The position numbers were made by a program, and so were the translations under genes. Under the pieces are notes generated by a model. That model was given only the letters and a program-made list of their open reading frames with translations, was not told the DNA's origin and searched no databases. Shown here in pieces: positions 35,737 through 44,401 of a stretch of DNA of 64,000 nucleotides. Every line of letters starts with the position of its first letter. Positions within the stretch are counted from its first letter, which is position 1. Origin of the DNA: an uncultured Peptococcaceae bacterium (GTDB lineage Bacteria > Bacillota > Peptococcia > Peptococcales > Peptococcaceae); assembly GCA_947254645.1 (NCBI GenBank), contig CAMYDW010000002.1, positions 92,907 through 156,906 of the forward strand, in the 5' to 3' direction.

Positions 35737-35808
35737 TGGGGTATCGCCAAGCGGTAAGGCACATGGCTCTGACCCATGCATTCCAAGGTTCGAATCCTTG
35801 TACCCCAG
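35737..35808 (+). tRNA. tRNA-Gln (anticodon CTG)
   Basis: Acceptor TGGGGTA pairs with TACCCCA; D-loop AAGCGGTAAGG; anticodon stem CATGG/CCATG with loop CTCTGAC, giving CTG; T-arm GGTTCGAATCC. It reads CAG. No CCA encoded. Confidence 0.95.
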
Positions 35809-35811
35809 GTC

Positions 35812-35842
35812 AAACACTTATCTATATAGATAGGTGTTTTTT
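35812..35842 (+). terminator. Terminator of tRNA-Gln
   Basis: A 13-bp stem (one G-U) followed by T4 or more. Confidence 0.88.
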
Positions 35843-35949
35843 CATAAGGATTTGTATGGATTTTTCAAGTATTTAGGTGGGTATATCATTGACCAACGCC
35901 TATCGAACAGGTATTATAGTAGATACAGAGAAAGCACGAGGTGAGAAAG

Positions 35950-36522
35950 ATGTTTTCTGGAAATAAAGTCATATTAACCAAACCACAAGTAAAAGACGCA
36001 GACGTTTTGCAAAAATGGTATTCAGATAAGGATTTCCGTCAGCTATATGATGGCTACAGAGGCAATTCTTTAGATATGGTCATGAATGAAATTAAAAACG
36101 GTGCAGATATTATGGACCCTTCTGCAGAACGTTTAAATTTCCTTGTTTCAAGTAAGCATAATGGGCAGCCAATTGGTGTGGCAGCCATTATGGATATTGA
36201 TCGTCAAAATGGGCATGCTTGTATTGCCCTTGGGATTGCTGAAAGCAACAAACGCTTAAACTGGTATGGGATTGATTTGATGATTGTTCTTTGTGACATC
36301 GTCTTTTATCAATTTGGTTTCAACCGTTGCTATATGCGTATCAGCGACAACAACCAGCTTGGGTTACGTACCGCTGTGAATTTTGGCTTTCGAGTGGAAG
36401 GGCAGCTGCGCAAGCACATCTTTAACAACGACAAATATGTCGATCAATGGATGCTTGGCTTACTCAAAAACGAATATGAAAATATTTCTATCGTTCCACG
36501 CTGGAAAGCGCGCGGCGAGTAA
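35950..36522 (+). CDS. GNAT-family N-acetyltransferase
   Basis: 190 residues from ATG 35950 (GAGGTG 8 bases upstream). GNAT fold of the RimJ/RimL type: NKVILTKPQVKDAD N-terminus, central strand with GVAAIMDIDRQNGHACIALGIA, and NQLGLRTAVNFGFRVEGQL with the acetyl-CoA-binding turn. Acceptor unknown. Monocistronic. Confidence 0.86.
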   Translation: MFSGNKVILTKPQVKDADVLQKWYSDKDFRQLYDGYRGNSLDMVMNEIKNGADIMDPSAERLNFLVSSKHNGQPIGVAAIMDIDRQNGHACIALGIAESNKRLNWYGIDLMIVLCDIVFYQFGFNRCYMRISDNNQLGLRTAVNFGFRVEGQLRKHIFNNDKYVDQWMLGLLKNEYENISIVPRWKARGE

Positions 36523-36624
36523 CGCTTGCAAGGTCACTGCAAATTCGTTAGAATATAGGGCGACGATGGTAGCTTTTTATAAGCACCATACGTTGCCTTA
36601 TTTTTTTATTACTTTTTATTTTTG

Positions 36625-36700
36625 GCCACTTGGAGTCATAGACCCGAGATGGATTGCACGCATGGGTGTAATCCTCTGGCGTACGCTAGGAGGAAAAAAA
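36625..36700 (+). promoter_or_regulatory. Structured leader that can hide the RBS of the pantothenate unit
   Basis: Three successive hairpins lie before ATG 36703: CTTGG/CCGAG near 36630-36649, GGATTGCAC/GTGTAATCC (36650-36673), and CCTCTGGCG/CGCTAGGAGG (about 36672-36692), whose 3' arm contains the ribosome binding site AGGAGG. This compact form suits a translational riboswitch or protein-binding leader. It does not match any leader class I can recall. Confidence 0.45.
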
Positions 36701-36702
36701 GC

Positions 36703-37236
36703 ATGGAAAAAACAAAGAAAAAACTGACCACACAACGTATCGTCATGGCAGGCATGCTCGGCGCAATTTGTGTCGTGCTTGGTGTCACTGGATTAGGCAT
36801 GATTCCTATTCCGAACTTGACAGGGCGGGCAACGATTTTGCATGTGCCTGTTATTATTGCTGGGGTGTTAGAAGGGCCAATCGTGGGCGCTTTAACAGGA
36901 CTCATCTTTGGGGTATATAGCTTCTTGACCCCAACAGGAGCGATTCCAGCGGATCCGATTGTGCGCATTTTGCCAAGAATTTTGCTTGGCATTACCAGTG
37001 CCTATGCGTATAAAGCGTGCGGCAAGCATCATCAAATTGGGGCAGCCCTGGCTGGCGTGATTGGGACTTTAACCAACACCGTTGGCTTTGTAGGACTGGC
37101 GATTTTGATGGGCTATTTGCCAGCATCTATTGTTTTGCTTATTTTGCCACAAGCATTTGTAGAGCTTCTTTTAGCGACTGTGCTTGTTGTTTTGCTGTTG
37201 CGTGTGATTGCACGTTCACAGCCACATAGATTATAG
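36703..37236 (+). CDS. ECF transporter S component, probably for pantothenate
   Basis: 177 residues with five to six hydrophobic helices and the short Lys-rich N-terminus of S components (TTQRIVMAGMLGAI). Belongs to the ECF substrate-binding membrane proteins, which need a shared energising module encoded elsewhere. The neighbour coaX starts 10 bases after it, which points to pantothenate; this is inference from context. ATG 36703 is set by AGGAGG. Confidence 0.83.
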   Translation: MEKTKKKLTTQRIVMAGMLGAICVVLGVTGLGMIPIPNLTGRATILHVPVIIAGVLEGPIVGALTGLIFGVYSFLTPTGAIPADPIVRILPRILLGITSAYAYKACGKHHQIGAALAGVIGTLTNTVGFVGLAILMGYLPASIVLLILPQAFVELLLATVLVVLLLRVIARSQPHRL

Positions 37237-37245
37237 GGGGAAATT

Positions 37246-38037
37246 ATGTTACTCGCCTTTGATACAGGAAATACCAATACCGTTATGGGATGCTTTGAAG
37301 GAGACAAGTTGTTAAGACAGTGGCGATTTGCAACAGATGCCAATCGCACTGCAGATGAATACGGCCTTCTATGTCATCACTTTTTTTCACATTATCAAAT
37401 GGATGCATCAAAGGTTGAGCAAATCATCATCTCCTCTGTGGTTCCTGATTTGACCCGTGCCTTGGTGCAAATGAGCGAAAGCTACTTTAATATTAAGGCC
37501 ATGCTCGTAGATGTGGGCATCAAAACAGGACTCAAAATTCGTTATGAAAATCCAAAAGAGCTTGGTGCAGATCGCATTGTCAATGCCGTTGCTGGGATTG
37601 AAAAATATGGGGCACCTCTTATTCTGATTGACTTTGGCACTGCAACGACTTTTTGTGCTGTCAATGAAAAGAAGGAGTACATGGGCGGCGCCATCACTGC
37701 GGGGATTGGCATTTCCATGGAGGCACTTTTCAGCCATGCCGCAAAATTGCCAAAAGTGGATTTGGTTGCCCCAGAAAAAGCCATTGGCCGCACCACTGTT
37801 TCAGCGATGCAATCAGGCTTGGTGTATGGCTATGCCGCTCTTGTTGATGGGATGGTGGCACGTACCGCTAAAGATATGGGTTTAGACCCTCGCAAGGTAT
37901 GTGTGGTGGCAACTGGTGGGCGCTCTGATTTGATTTGCCCATACTGTCAATATGTTGACCACATTGATTTGACATTGACCCTAGAAGGCTTGCGCATTCT
38001 CGCAGAACGCAATAAGGGAGGCCATAAAAATGCTTGA
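37246..38037 (+). CDS. coaX: Type III pantothenate kinase
   Basis: 263 residues. DTGNTNTVMG (phosphate-binding P-loop-like motif of the ASKHA fold), ELGADRIVNAVAG, IDFGTATTF and VVATGGRSDL match CoaX. Phosphorylates pantothenate with ATP (K+ dependent, not inhibited by CoA). GGGGGAAATT precedes the ATG. Its stop overlaps the start of the RNase Z gene by 8 bases. Confidence 0.95.
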   Translation: MLLAFDTGNTNTVMGCFEGDKLLRQWRFATDANRTADEYGLLCHHFFSHYQMDASKVEQIIISSVVPDLTRALVQMSESYFNIKAMLVDVGIKTGLKIRYENPKELGADRIVNAVAGIEKYGAPLILIDFGTATTFCAVNEKKEYMGGAITAGIGISMEALFSHAAKLPKVDLVAPEKAIGRTTVSAMQSGLVYGYAALVDGMVARTAKDMGLDPRKVCVVATGGRSDLICPYCQYVDHIDLTLTLEGLRILAERNKGGHKNA

Positions 38038-38944
38038 CGTTTGTTTATTAGGGTGTGGTGGCATGATGCCACTGCCAAAGCGCTTTTTGACGGCGCTTTT
38101 AGTGCGTCACAATGGACACAATGTGTTGATTGATTGTGGCGAAAGCACACAGGTGGCCTTGCACCTCTCTGGATTTAGTACCAAAAATATTGACCACATG
38201 ATTTTTACCCATTACCATGGTGACCACATCAGTGGCCTACCAGGGTTGTTGTTGACCATTGCCAACAACCATCGCACAGAGCCATTGCATTTGTGGGGTG
38301 GGGTTGGTTTAAAGCGTGTCGTGGAAGGCTTGACAGTGATTTGTGGCAATCTGCCCTTTCCCCTTGTCTTGCATGAATTGCCCTTTAAGGAAAAAAGCAC
38401 CTTTGCCACTGGGGATTTATTATGGACCACCCAACCAGTGAAGCATCGTGTCCCTTGCTTGGCTTATAGTGTTAGCTTGCCACGTGCAGGACGCTTTGAT
38501 GCAGCCCGTGCCAAAGAAAAGGGGATTCCCCTCCAATATTGGTCACGCTTGCAAAAAGGAGAAACCATTGAAGCCGATGGCGTGGTGTATCAACCTGCCG
38601 ATGTTTTAGGGGAAGCACGCCAAGGCTTAAAGGTCACTTATGCCACCGACTGTCGTCCATCACAGGCCCTGATTGAGATGGCAAAGGACAGCGATTTGAT
38701 TATTGCCGAAGGCTTGTATGGCGATGATGCCAAGCGCAAGGATGCTGCCTCCAAGGGGCATATGGTCTATAGTGAAGCGGCAAGGATTGCCAAAGAGGCA
38801 AATGCCAAGGAGCTGTGGCTCACCCATTTTAGCCCAGCCATGCTCAATCCAAAGGAACATCTTTCTGTGGCAAGGGACATTTTCCCAAACACTTCCACAG
38901 GCTTTAATATTAAAACAACAACATTGCGTTTTACCGAAGAATAA
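38030..38944 (+). CDS. rnz: Ribonuclease Z
   Basis: 304 residues, metallo-beta-lactamase fold. Zinc motif TNYxH-type: HYHGDH at 61-66 (His61, His63, Asp65, His66), later His in ATDCRPSQ/LTHFSPAML region. Trims tRNA 3' ends lacking CCA, fitting the three tRNA genes here, none of which encodes CCA. GGGAGG lies upstream of ATG 38030, inside coaX. It ends before the Mn riboswitch promoter. Confidence 0.93.
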   Translation: MLDVCLLGCGGMMPLPKRFLTALLVRHNGHNVLIDCGESTQVALHLSGFSTKNIDHMIFTHYHGDHISGLPGLLLTIANNHRTEPLHLWGGVGLKRVVEGLTVICGNLPFPLVLHELPFKEKSTFATGDLLWTTQPVKHRVPCLAYSVSLPRAGRFDAARAKEKGIPLQYWSRLQKGETIEADGVVYQPADVLGEARQGLKVTYATDCRPSQALIEMAKDSDLIIAEGLYGDDAKRKDAASKGHMVYSEAARIAKEANAKELWLTHFSPAMLNPKEHLSVARDIFPNTSTGFNIKTTTLRFTEE

Positions 38945-38951
38945 ATTTTTG

Positions 38952-38980
38952 TTGCTTCTTTTTCCCTATCATGTTAGAAT
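38952..38980 (+). promoter_or_regulatory. Promoter of the Mn-riboswitch TerC transcript
   Basis: TTGCTT (38952-38957), 17-base spacer, TAGAAT (38975-38980). Confidence 0.65.
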
Positions 38981-38994
38981 GAATCAAATTCTAT

Positions 38995-39115
38995 ATCGCC
39001 AAAGGCGAAGGGGAGTAGCACTGGCGTAGGCCAGCGATATGAGTCGTCAAACACGTGAGAAATCACCGGTTCTATCGATAAAGTGAAAACTTGATTGCAA
39101 GACCTTTGTCTTCTG
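38995..39115 (+). promoter_or_regulatory. yybP-ykoY (manganese) riboswitch
   Basis: Contains the conserved elements in order: AAAGGCGAAGGGGAGTAGC, a variable hairpin, GTCGTCA, CACGTGAGAAATCACCGGTT, and GCAAGACCTTTG. This class binds Mn2+ and switches on efflux or membrane protein genes. It is directly upstream of the TerC family gene. Confidence 0.9.
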
Positions 39116-39165
39116 TTTCATTATGGGTATCTGTAAAGAGACAGAAGGCAGAGGTCTATTTGTTT
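39100..39165 (+). terminator. Riboswitch expression-platform hairpin
   Basis: AGACCTTTGTCTTCTGT can pair with ACAGAAGGCAGAGGTCT (39100-39116 with 39141-39157), followed by ATTTGTTTG. The 5' arm overlaps the aptamer 3' end, so aptamer and terminator are exclusive, as expected for Mn-induced antitermination. Confidence 0.75.
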
Positions 39166-39185
39166 GAAAAAGAGAGGATGATAGC

Positions 39186-39995
39186 ATGCTTTTAACAGCA
39201 GTGTCACACAATGTCGATGCAGCACTTGTGATACGTTATTTATTGGTTTTTGCGATGTTGATTTTTATGGAGGGGATTTTATCGGCAGATAATGCCCTTG
39301 TTTTAGCAGTGATGGTACGCCCTTTGGCACCACAAATGCGTCCAAAAGCCCTTTTTTATGGGCTTGTAGGGGCCGTGGTGTTGCGTTTTACTGCCCTTTT
39401 TGCGATTTCCTTCTTGGCAAATGTATGGGAAGCACAGGCGATTGGCGCCGCCTATCTGATTTTTATGGCGGGCAAAAATCTCAAAGAATATAATGCCAAG
39501 ATGGCAGAAAGTCATCATCAAAGCTCTTTAGATGCGCTAGCAGAAGACGATCGACAATACCTTGTTAGTAAAAAGCATTTCTGGGCCACAGTGGCCAAGG
39601 TGGAAATTGCCGATATCGCCTTTGCAGTGGATTCTATTTTGGCAGCAGTGGCGATTGCTCTCGCCCTGCCAAAGACTGGCCTCGGCCATATCGGTGGGAT
39701 GGATGCTGGTCAATTCTTGGTGGTACTTGGTGGTGGCTTATGCGGGGTTATCATCATGCGTTTTGCAGCGACCTTATTTGTCACCCTTCTCGACAAGCGT
39801 CCTAAGCTTGAAAAAGCGGCCTTTCTATTGGTCGGCTGGGTGGGTATTAAATTGGCGGTCATTACCCTTGCGCATCCATCTCTAGGCGTGATTCCAACAC
39901 ACTTCCCAGAATCTGCATTGTGGCAAGTGCTATTTTTTGGCACGATGATTGGGATTGCATTGTGGGGATGGTTCACCTCTACACCAAAAGAATAA
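39186..39995 (+). CDS. TerC/Alx-family metal exporter (YkoY-like)
   Basis: 269 residues, about eight hydrophobic helices. TerC signatures FMEGILSADNALV and VEIADIAFAVDSI carry acidic residues thought to bind metal. Under the Mn riboswitch, so manganese homeostasis is the expected role (Mn export or metallation of exported proteins). AGAGGATG is upstream. A strong terminator follows at 39994-40030. Confidence 0.92.
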   Translation: MLLTAVSHNVDAALVIRYLLVFAMLIFMEGILSADNALVLAVMVRPLAPQMRPKALFYGLVGAVVLRFTALFAISFLANVWEAQAIGAAYLIFMAGKNLKEYNAKMAESHHQSSLDALAEDDRQYLVSKKHFWATVAKVEIADIAFAVDSILAAVAIALALPKTGLGHIGGMDAGQFLVVLGGGLCGVIIMRFAATLFVTLLDKRPKLEKAAFLLVGWVGIKLAVITLAHPSLGVIPTHFPESALWQVLFFGTMIGIALWGWFTSTPKE

Positions 39996-40030
39996 AAAAC
40001 GTTGTATAAAAAATTTATACAACGTTTTTT
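39994..40030. terminator. Bidirectional terminator
   Basis: A 17-bp perfect stem, A6/T6 on both sides. Confidence 0.93.
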
Positions 40031-40076
40031 ATCGAATGATGTGCATTTGTAATTTTATGTTTAGATGATATTTTTA

Positions 40077-40244
40077 TTATTTGTTATCTTTCTTTTTGTC
40101 CAGCTGGTAGGTATTGACTAGCTTTTCTACCTTGCCGGTACGGTCGTACAATCCTGCCCAAGGGGCGTTGTTCATGAGTGATTTATCTTTTTTCTGAAGG
40201 CTGAGCATATGTCGAAACCCTTTAAACCAGCTATATCCTTTCAT
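40077..40244 (-). CDS. Uncharacterised 55-residue basic protein
   Basis: ATG 40244 with AAGGAG 9 bases upstream; strongly basic (KGYSWFKGF, then LDKKKDNK at the end). No family recognised. The clear ribosome binding site supports it as a gene. Confidence 0.55.
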   Translation of the reverse strand: MKGYSWFKGFRHMLSLQKKDKSLMNNAPWAGLYDRTGKVEKLVNTYQLDKKKDNK

Positions 40245-40260
40245 GATACGACTCCTTTCT

Positions 40261-40860
40261 CTAATTACTATAGTATTTTATTCTTACACGTAAAGAAATT
40301 GGTCCACTATTAGCAGGTTCAGCCTTAACATAGTAGGATAGGATATGGAATCCGTCGAAATAAGCGTCTCCATAATAAGCCATATCACTTGCGGTAATTT
40401 TTAATAATTGACCTTGTCCAGGCTGTATCATTTTAGTGGACATATGAGCCCCAGACTTTGCTTGGGTATAAGCACGAATGAGGGTATTGCCTTTGTTTTC
40501 AATCCATACATTTATATATGAATCCATTGAAGTAAGATTTACGGAACAATTATATCGTTTACTGGAATAGTTCCAAAGGTTATAATAAACTTGGTCTAAA
40601 ATAACCCCATTATCGAAACTGCCTGAATTAAATCTTGTTAGAGCTAGTGCTTGATTTAAGGTTAAATTTTCAGATTCTATGGCGTCTTTAATTAGTGGTT
40701 CATCTGATTCGTCAGTTAATATTTTTGCTTCGTTTTCTAATTTTGCATCTTCAAAAGTTTTATTTGATAAATCTTTAAAAAATGTATCATTGACAATATA
40801 TTAGTATAATATTAATAATATAAAAAAAATAATAAATGTCAAAAAAATAATGAAATATTT
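40261..40860 (-). pseudogene. Decayed gene for an AT-rich secreted or membrane-anchored protein
   Basis: On the minus strand one frame runs 179 codons from 40800 to 40261 without ATG, GTG or TTG near its beginning. It encodes an acidic N-terminal part followed by a beta-rich domain (SYINVWIENKG, LSYYVKAEP). Directly upstream in the same frame, past a TAA at 40801-40803, lies a hydrophobic segment, KYFIIFLTFIIFFILLILY, that looks like its signal or anchor. So a stop codon separates anchor from body, and the gene start lies against dusB. An ATG at 40527 could still express an 88-residue C-terminal piece. The region is more AT-rich than its surroundings. Confidence 0.6.
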
Positions 40861-40882
40861 TTAAAGTAAATATTTGGAGGGA

Positions 40883-41857
40883 TTGAACATTTTTTACGAT
40901 TTTTCAACAAACCCTTATGGTCTTGCGCCGATGGCAGGTGTGACCGATAAAGCCATGCGTCTTTTGTGTCGCAAGTATGGCTGTGGCTTACAATATACAG
41001 AAATGGTCAGTGCCAAGGCACTGCTCTATGATAACAAAAAAACCTATGAGCTCTTTGACCTTACCGATGAAGAAGCCCCTATTATTGTGCAGCTTTTTGG
41101 TTCAGAGCCAGAAGTCATGGCAGAGGGCGCCAAGCTTGCAGTGGCAAAAGGCGCCAAAGCCCTTGATGTGAATATGGGATGTCCTGTGCCAAAGGTGGCA
41201 AATCATGGGGAAGGCTCAGGGCTCTTAAAAACACCAGAAGTGGCATGGGATATTATTCGTGCGATGACCAAGGCAGTGGATGTCCCCGTGACAGTAAAAA
41301 TTCGTATTGGCTGGGATGCCATTGATCCCCACATCACTGATTTTGCCAAAGGCTTAGAAGCTGCAGGGGCAGCGCTTTTGGCCGTGCATGGCCGCACACG
41401 TGCTCAATATTATAGCGGTGAGGCCAACTGGCAAGTCATTGGCGATGTGGTGAAGGCAGTGGATATCCCTGTGTTGGCCAATGGCGATGTAGTGGATGTG
41501 GCCAGTGCACGAGGCATTTTAGAAGCTACTGGTGCCAAAGGTGTGCTCATTGGCCGAGGTGCTCTTGGCAATCCATGGCTCTTTGAAGCGCTTCTTGCAG
41601 ATTGGCAGGGAAAAGCGCTGCCAGAAGTAAAAAAATTTGAAGAAAAAGCACAAGTGATGTTAGAGCATGCCACTTTAGCGTGTAAGTATAAGGGAGAGAG
41701 CATTGCGATGCGAGAAATGCGCAAGCAAATTGGTTGGTATGTCAAGGGCCTGCCCCATGCTGCAGAGTGGCGTCGTGCATCGTCAACGTTGAACACCTTG
41801 GAGGATTTAAGAGCGCTCCTATCAACTGGGGGCCACTTGCAAGATAAGCATGCATGA
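40883..41857 (+). CDS. dusB: tRNA-dihydrouridine synthase (DusB type)
   Basis: About 324 residues. FMN TIM barrel: LAPMAGVTDKAMR, ALDVNMGCPVPKV with catalytic Cys, AVHGRTRAQYYSG, and ANGDVVDVASARGIL. It reduces uridine in tRNA D-loops. The 5' end is unsettled: GGAGG at 40876-40880 lies only 2 bases before TTG 40883, and an alternative TTG 40874 would overlap the ribosome binding site; an ATT at 40889 is best spaced. The preceding divergent gene is decayed, so the start region may have been rearranged. Confidence 0.9.
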   Translation: MNIFYDFSTNPYGLAPMAGVTDKAMRLLCRKYGCGLQYTEMVSAKALLYDNKKTYELFDLTDEEAPIIVQLFGSEPEVMAEGAKLAVAKGAKALDVNMGCPVPKVANHGEGSGLLKTPEVAWDIIRAMTKAVDVPVTVKIRIGWDAIDPHITDFAKGLEAAGAALLAVHGRTRAQYYSGEANWQVIGDVVKAVDIPVLANGDVVDVASARGILEATGAKGVLIGRGALGNPWLFEALLADWQGKALPEVKKFEEKAQVMLEHATLACKYKGESIAMREMRKQIGWYVKGLPHAAEWRRASSTLNTLEDLRALLSTGGHLQDKHA

Positions 41858-41947
41858 GAGTCAAGCTTTAATGCTTGTCAAGGTGCTCTATGAATGCTAA
41901 TATAGACAATGAAAAATACTGTGATAGCTAGTGAGGAGCTGATATTT

Positions 41948-42325
41948 GTGGAATTAAAACGTTTAGACAGAGCAGAATATGAAAAGGTTGTAGGAAGACA
42001 AGAAAATTGTTTCATTACTTTTACAAAGCAAAACTGCCAAATTTGTGAACGTCTAAAACCAACGCTAGAAAAAATTGCTGATGAATATACTGGATCCGAT
42101 GCGATTCATTTTTATAACATGGAAATCAATGATCCTGAAGCCCGTGACATCTTCAAGGGTTGGCAATTGGTAGGGGTACCACAAACTGTTATTATGAAAA
42201 ACGGGACCTATCAAGAAGCACTCCCAGGGGCATTAGATGCAGCCATCTATCGTACCGAAGTCAACAAGCTTTTGGGCAAAAAGCAAGGCTTTGGTGCTAA
42301 ATTAAAATCTTTATTTGGAAAATAA
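41948..42325 (+). CDS. Thioredoxin-like protein
   Basis: 125 residues from GTG 41948 (GAGGAG about 10 bases upstream). Thioredoxin fold with active site C-Q-I-C (Cys30, Cys33) and cis-Pro in LVGVPQTVIMKNG. The active site differs from the classical CGPC, so redox properties may differ. A long inverted repeat closes it. Cytosolic. Confidence 0.83.
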   Translation: MELKRLDRAEYEKVVGRQENCFITFTKQNCQICERLKPTLEKIADEYTGSDAIHFYNMEINDPEARDIFKGWQLVGVPQTVIMKNGTYQEALPGALDAAIYRTEVNKLLGKKQGFGAKLKSLFGK

Positions 42326-42332
42326 TTTATTT

Positions 42333-42368
42333 GATAATAACCCTTTGAGTATTCAAAGGGTTATTATT
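42333..42368 (+). terminator. Terminator after the thioredoxin-like gene
   Basis: A 15-bp perfect stem at 42334-42348 and 42353-42367, then ATG and a T run. Confidence 0.7.
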
Positions 42369-42409
42369 ATGTTTTTTTATAAAAAATACACAGCGTGAGA
42401 CTGATTTCT

Positions 42410-42439
42410 TTGCCATTTTTAACGATTTTGGCATATAAT
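42410..42439 (+). promoter_or_regulatory. Promoter of glyA-upp
   Basis: TTGCCA (42410-42415), 18-base spacer, TATAAT (42434-42439). TGCCA and TGGCA flank the spacer as a small inverted repeat. Confidence 0.65.
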
Positions 42440-42471
42440 AGAGAGAAGATTATTGAAAGAGGGACAAAGAC

Positions 42472-43707
42472 ATGAACTATATTGATGAATATGTTTTGCC
42501 AGTTGATGCAGAAGTTGCTGCAGCAATTGAAAAAGAGCTTGGCCGTCAACGTGATAAAATCGAATTGATTGCTTCTGAAAACTTTACCAGTCAAGCAGTG
42601 ATGGCTGCCCAAGGCTCTTGCATGACCAACAAATATGCGGAAGGCTACCCAGCACATCGTTACTATGGTGGATGTGAAAATGTAGACATCGTTGAAAACA
42701 TTGCACGTGACCGTGCAAAGGAACTTTTTGGTGCAGAGCATGCCAATGTACAACCACACAGTGGGGCGCAAGCAAACTATGCCGCTTATATGGCACTTCT
42801 TCAACCAGGAGATAAGATTTTAGGGATGAACCTTTCCCATGGCGGCCACTTGACCCACGGCAGCAAGGTCAACTTTAGTGGCAAGCTCTATGATTTCTGT
42901 GATTATGGCGTAGATGCAGACACCGAAACCATTAACTATGATGAACTCGAACGCATTGCCATGGAAGAAAAACCAAAGCTCATCGTGAGTGGTGCAAGTG
43001 CATACTCTCGTGCCATCGACTTCAAACGCATTCGTGAAATTTGCGATAAATGTGGTGCTATGATGATGGTAGACATGGCACACATCTCTGGGATTGTCGC
43101 AGCAGGTCTTCACATGAACCCAGTAGAATATGCAGATGTTGTTACCACCACCACCCACAAAACCTTGCGTGGCCCACGTGGCGGGATGATTCTCTGCCGT
43201 GAAGAATACGCAAAAGCAGTGGATAAAGCCGTATTCCCAGGCACCCAAGGTGGCCCACTCATGCACGTGATTGCAGCAAAGGCAGTGGCACTCGGAGAAG
43301 CCCTTCAACCATCCTTTAAAACCTACATCCAACAAGTGCTCGACAATGCCCAAGCATTGGCAACTGCTTTGACCGATAATGGATTCCGTTTGGTCAGTGG
43401 TGGCACCGACAACCATTTGCTCTTGGTAGATGTGAAATCCATCGGCTTAACAGGACACGAAGCAGAAACCGCATTGGATGATTGCAACATTACCTGCAAC
43501 AAAAATGGCATTCCATTTGATACTGAAAAGCCAACTGTGACCAGCGGCATCCGTCTTGGCACCCCAGCAGTCACCACTCGTGGCATGAAGGAAGCAGACA
43601 TGAAAGTGATTGCAGATGCCATCAAAGCAGTATTGGTTGATAAGGACCCAGAAAAGGCAACAGCAATGGTTGCTGAATTGACCAAAAAATATCCATTATA
43701 TGAATAA
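42472..43707 (+). CDS. glyA: Serine hydroxymethyltransferase
   Basis: 411 residues. PLP lysine in VVTTTTHKTLRGPRGG; folate-binding and core motifs HSGAQANYAAYMAL and ASENFTSQAV. Converts serine and tetrahydrofolate to glycine and methylene-tetrahydrofolate. AGAGGG is upstream of the ATG. It is followed 18 bases later by upp on the same transcript. Confidence 0.96.
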   Translation: MNYIDEYVLPVDAEVAAAIEKELGRQRDKIELIASENFTSQAVMAAQGSCMTNKYAEGYPAHRYYGGCENVDIVENIARDRAKELFGAEHANVQPHSGAQANYAAYMALLQPGDKILGMNLSHGGHLTHGSKVNFSGKLYDFCDYGVDADTETINYDELERIAMEEKPKLIVSGASAYSRAIDFKRIREICDKCGAMMMVDMAHISGIVAAGLHMNPVEYADVVTTTTHKTLRGPRGGMILCREEYAKAVDKAVFPGTQGGPLMHVIAAKAVALGEALQPSFKTYIQQVLDNAQALATALTDNGFRLVSGGTDNHLLLVDVKSIGLTGHEAETALDDCNITCNKNGIPFDTEKPTVTSGIRLGTPAVTTRGMKEADMKVIADAIKAVLVDKDPEKATAMVAELTKKYPLYE

Positions 43708-43725
43708 AAAAGGAGTTTGTTAATT

Positions 43726-44355
43726 ATGGGGAAAGTGCATATCTTTGACCACCCACTGATTCGTCACAAAATTTCTTATTTACGTGACAAAAATACACCT
43801 TGTTCTCAATTCCGTACGGTGGTAAAAGAACTGGCGTTGTTGATGGCCTATGAGGTTACCAATGATTTAGAAACCTATCCAATCGACATTGAAACACCAA
43901 TTGCAACAGCACATTGCGAACGTGTAGAAGAAGATAAAATTGTGATTGTACCAATTTTAAGAGCAGGGCTCGGCATGGTAGAAGGCTTCCAAACCCTTTT
44001 GCCTGAAGCAAAGGTGGGGCACATCGGCATGGCACGTGACGAAGAAACCCACATCCCAGAAGCCTATTACTACAAAATGCCAAAGGGCATCGAAGAAGCC
44101 ATCTGCATTGTTGTTGACCCAATGTTGGCAACAGGTGGTTCAGCAAAAGACGCTGTAGACTTCCTAAAGAAAAGCGGTGCAAAAAATATTAAATTCGTTG
44201 GCTTATTGGCTGCTGACCAAGGCATTAAGACCTTGCAGGAAAGCCATCCTGATGTAGACATCTACATTGCCCAACGCGATGCCATCTTAAATGATGACGC
44301 TTACATCGTTCCAGGCCTGGGCGATGCTGGCGACCGCATCTTTGGCACCTTATAA
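43726..44355 (+). CDS. upp: Uracil phosphoribosyltransferase
   Basis: 209 residues from ATG 43726 (AAGGAG about 10 bases upstream). PRPP motif IVVDPMLATGGSA and N-terminal HIFDHPLIRHKISYLRD. Converts uracil and PRPP to UMP for pyrimidine salvage. Linked to glyA; ended by terminator at 44365-44401. Confidence 0.96.
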   Translation: MGKVHIFDHPLIRHKISYLRDKNTPCSQFRTVVKELALLMAYEVTNDLETYPIDIETPIATAHCERVEEDKIVIVPILRAGLGMVEGFQTLLPEAKVGHIGMARDEETHIPEAYYYKMPKGIEEAICIVVDPMLATGGSAKDAVDFLKKSGAKNIKFVGLLAADQGIKTLQESHPDVDIYIAQRDAILNDDAYIVPGLGDAGDRIFGTL

Positions 44356-44364
44356 TCAGACAAG

Positions 44365-44401
44365 AAAAAGCGATTGCTTCTTAAGGAGCAATCGCTTTTT
44401 T
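44365..44401 (+). terminator. Terminator of glyA-upp
   Basis: A 14-bp perfect stem with T6. Confidence 0.93.

Noticed and set aside
36625..36702. THF riboswitch upstream of the ECF S component
   Set aside because: The THF consensus (GGAGAGUA and the GCG-rich closing part) is absent.
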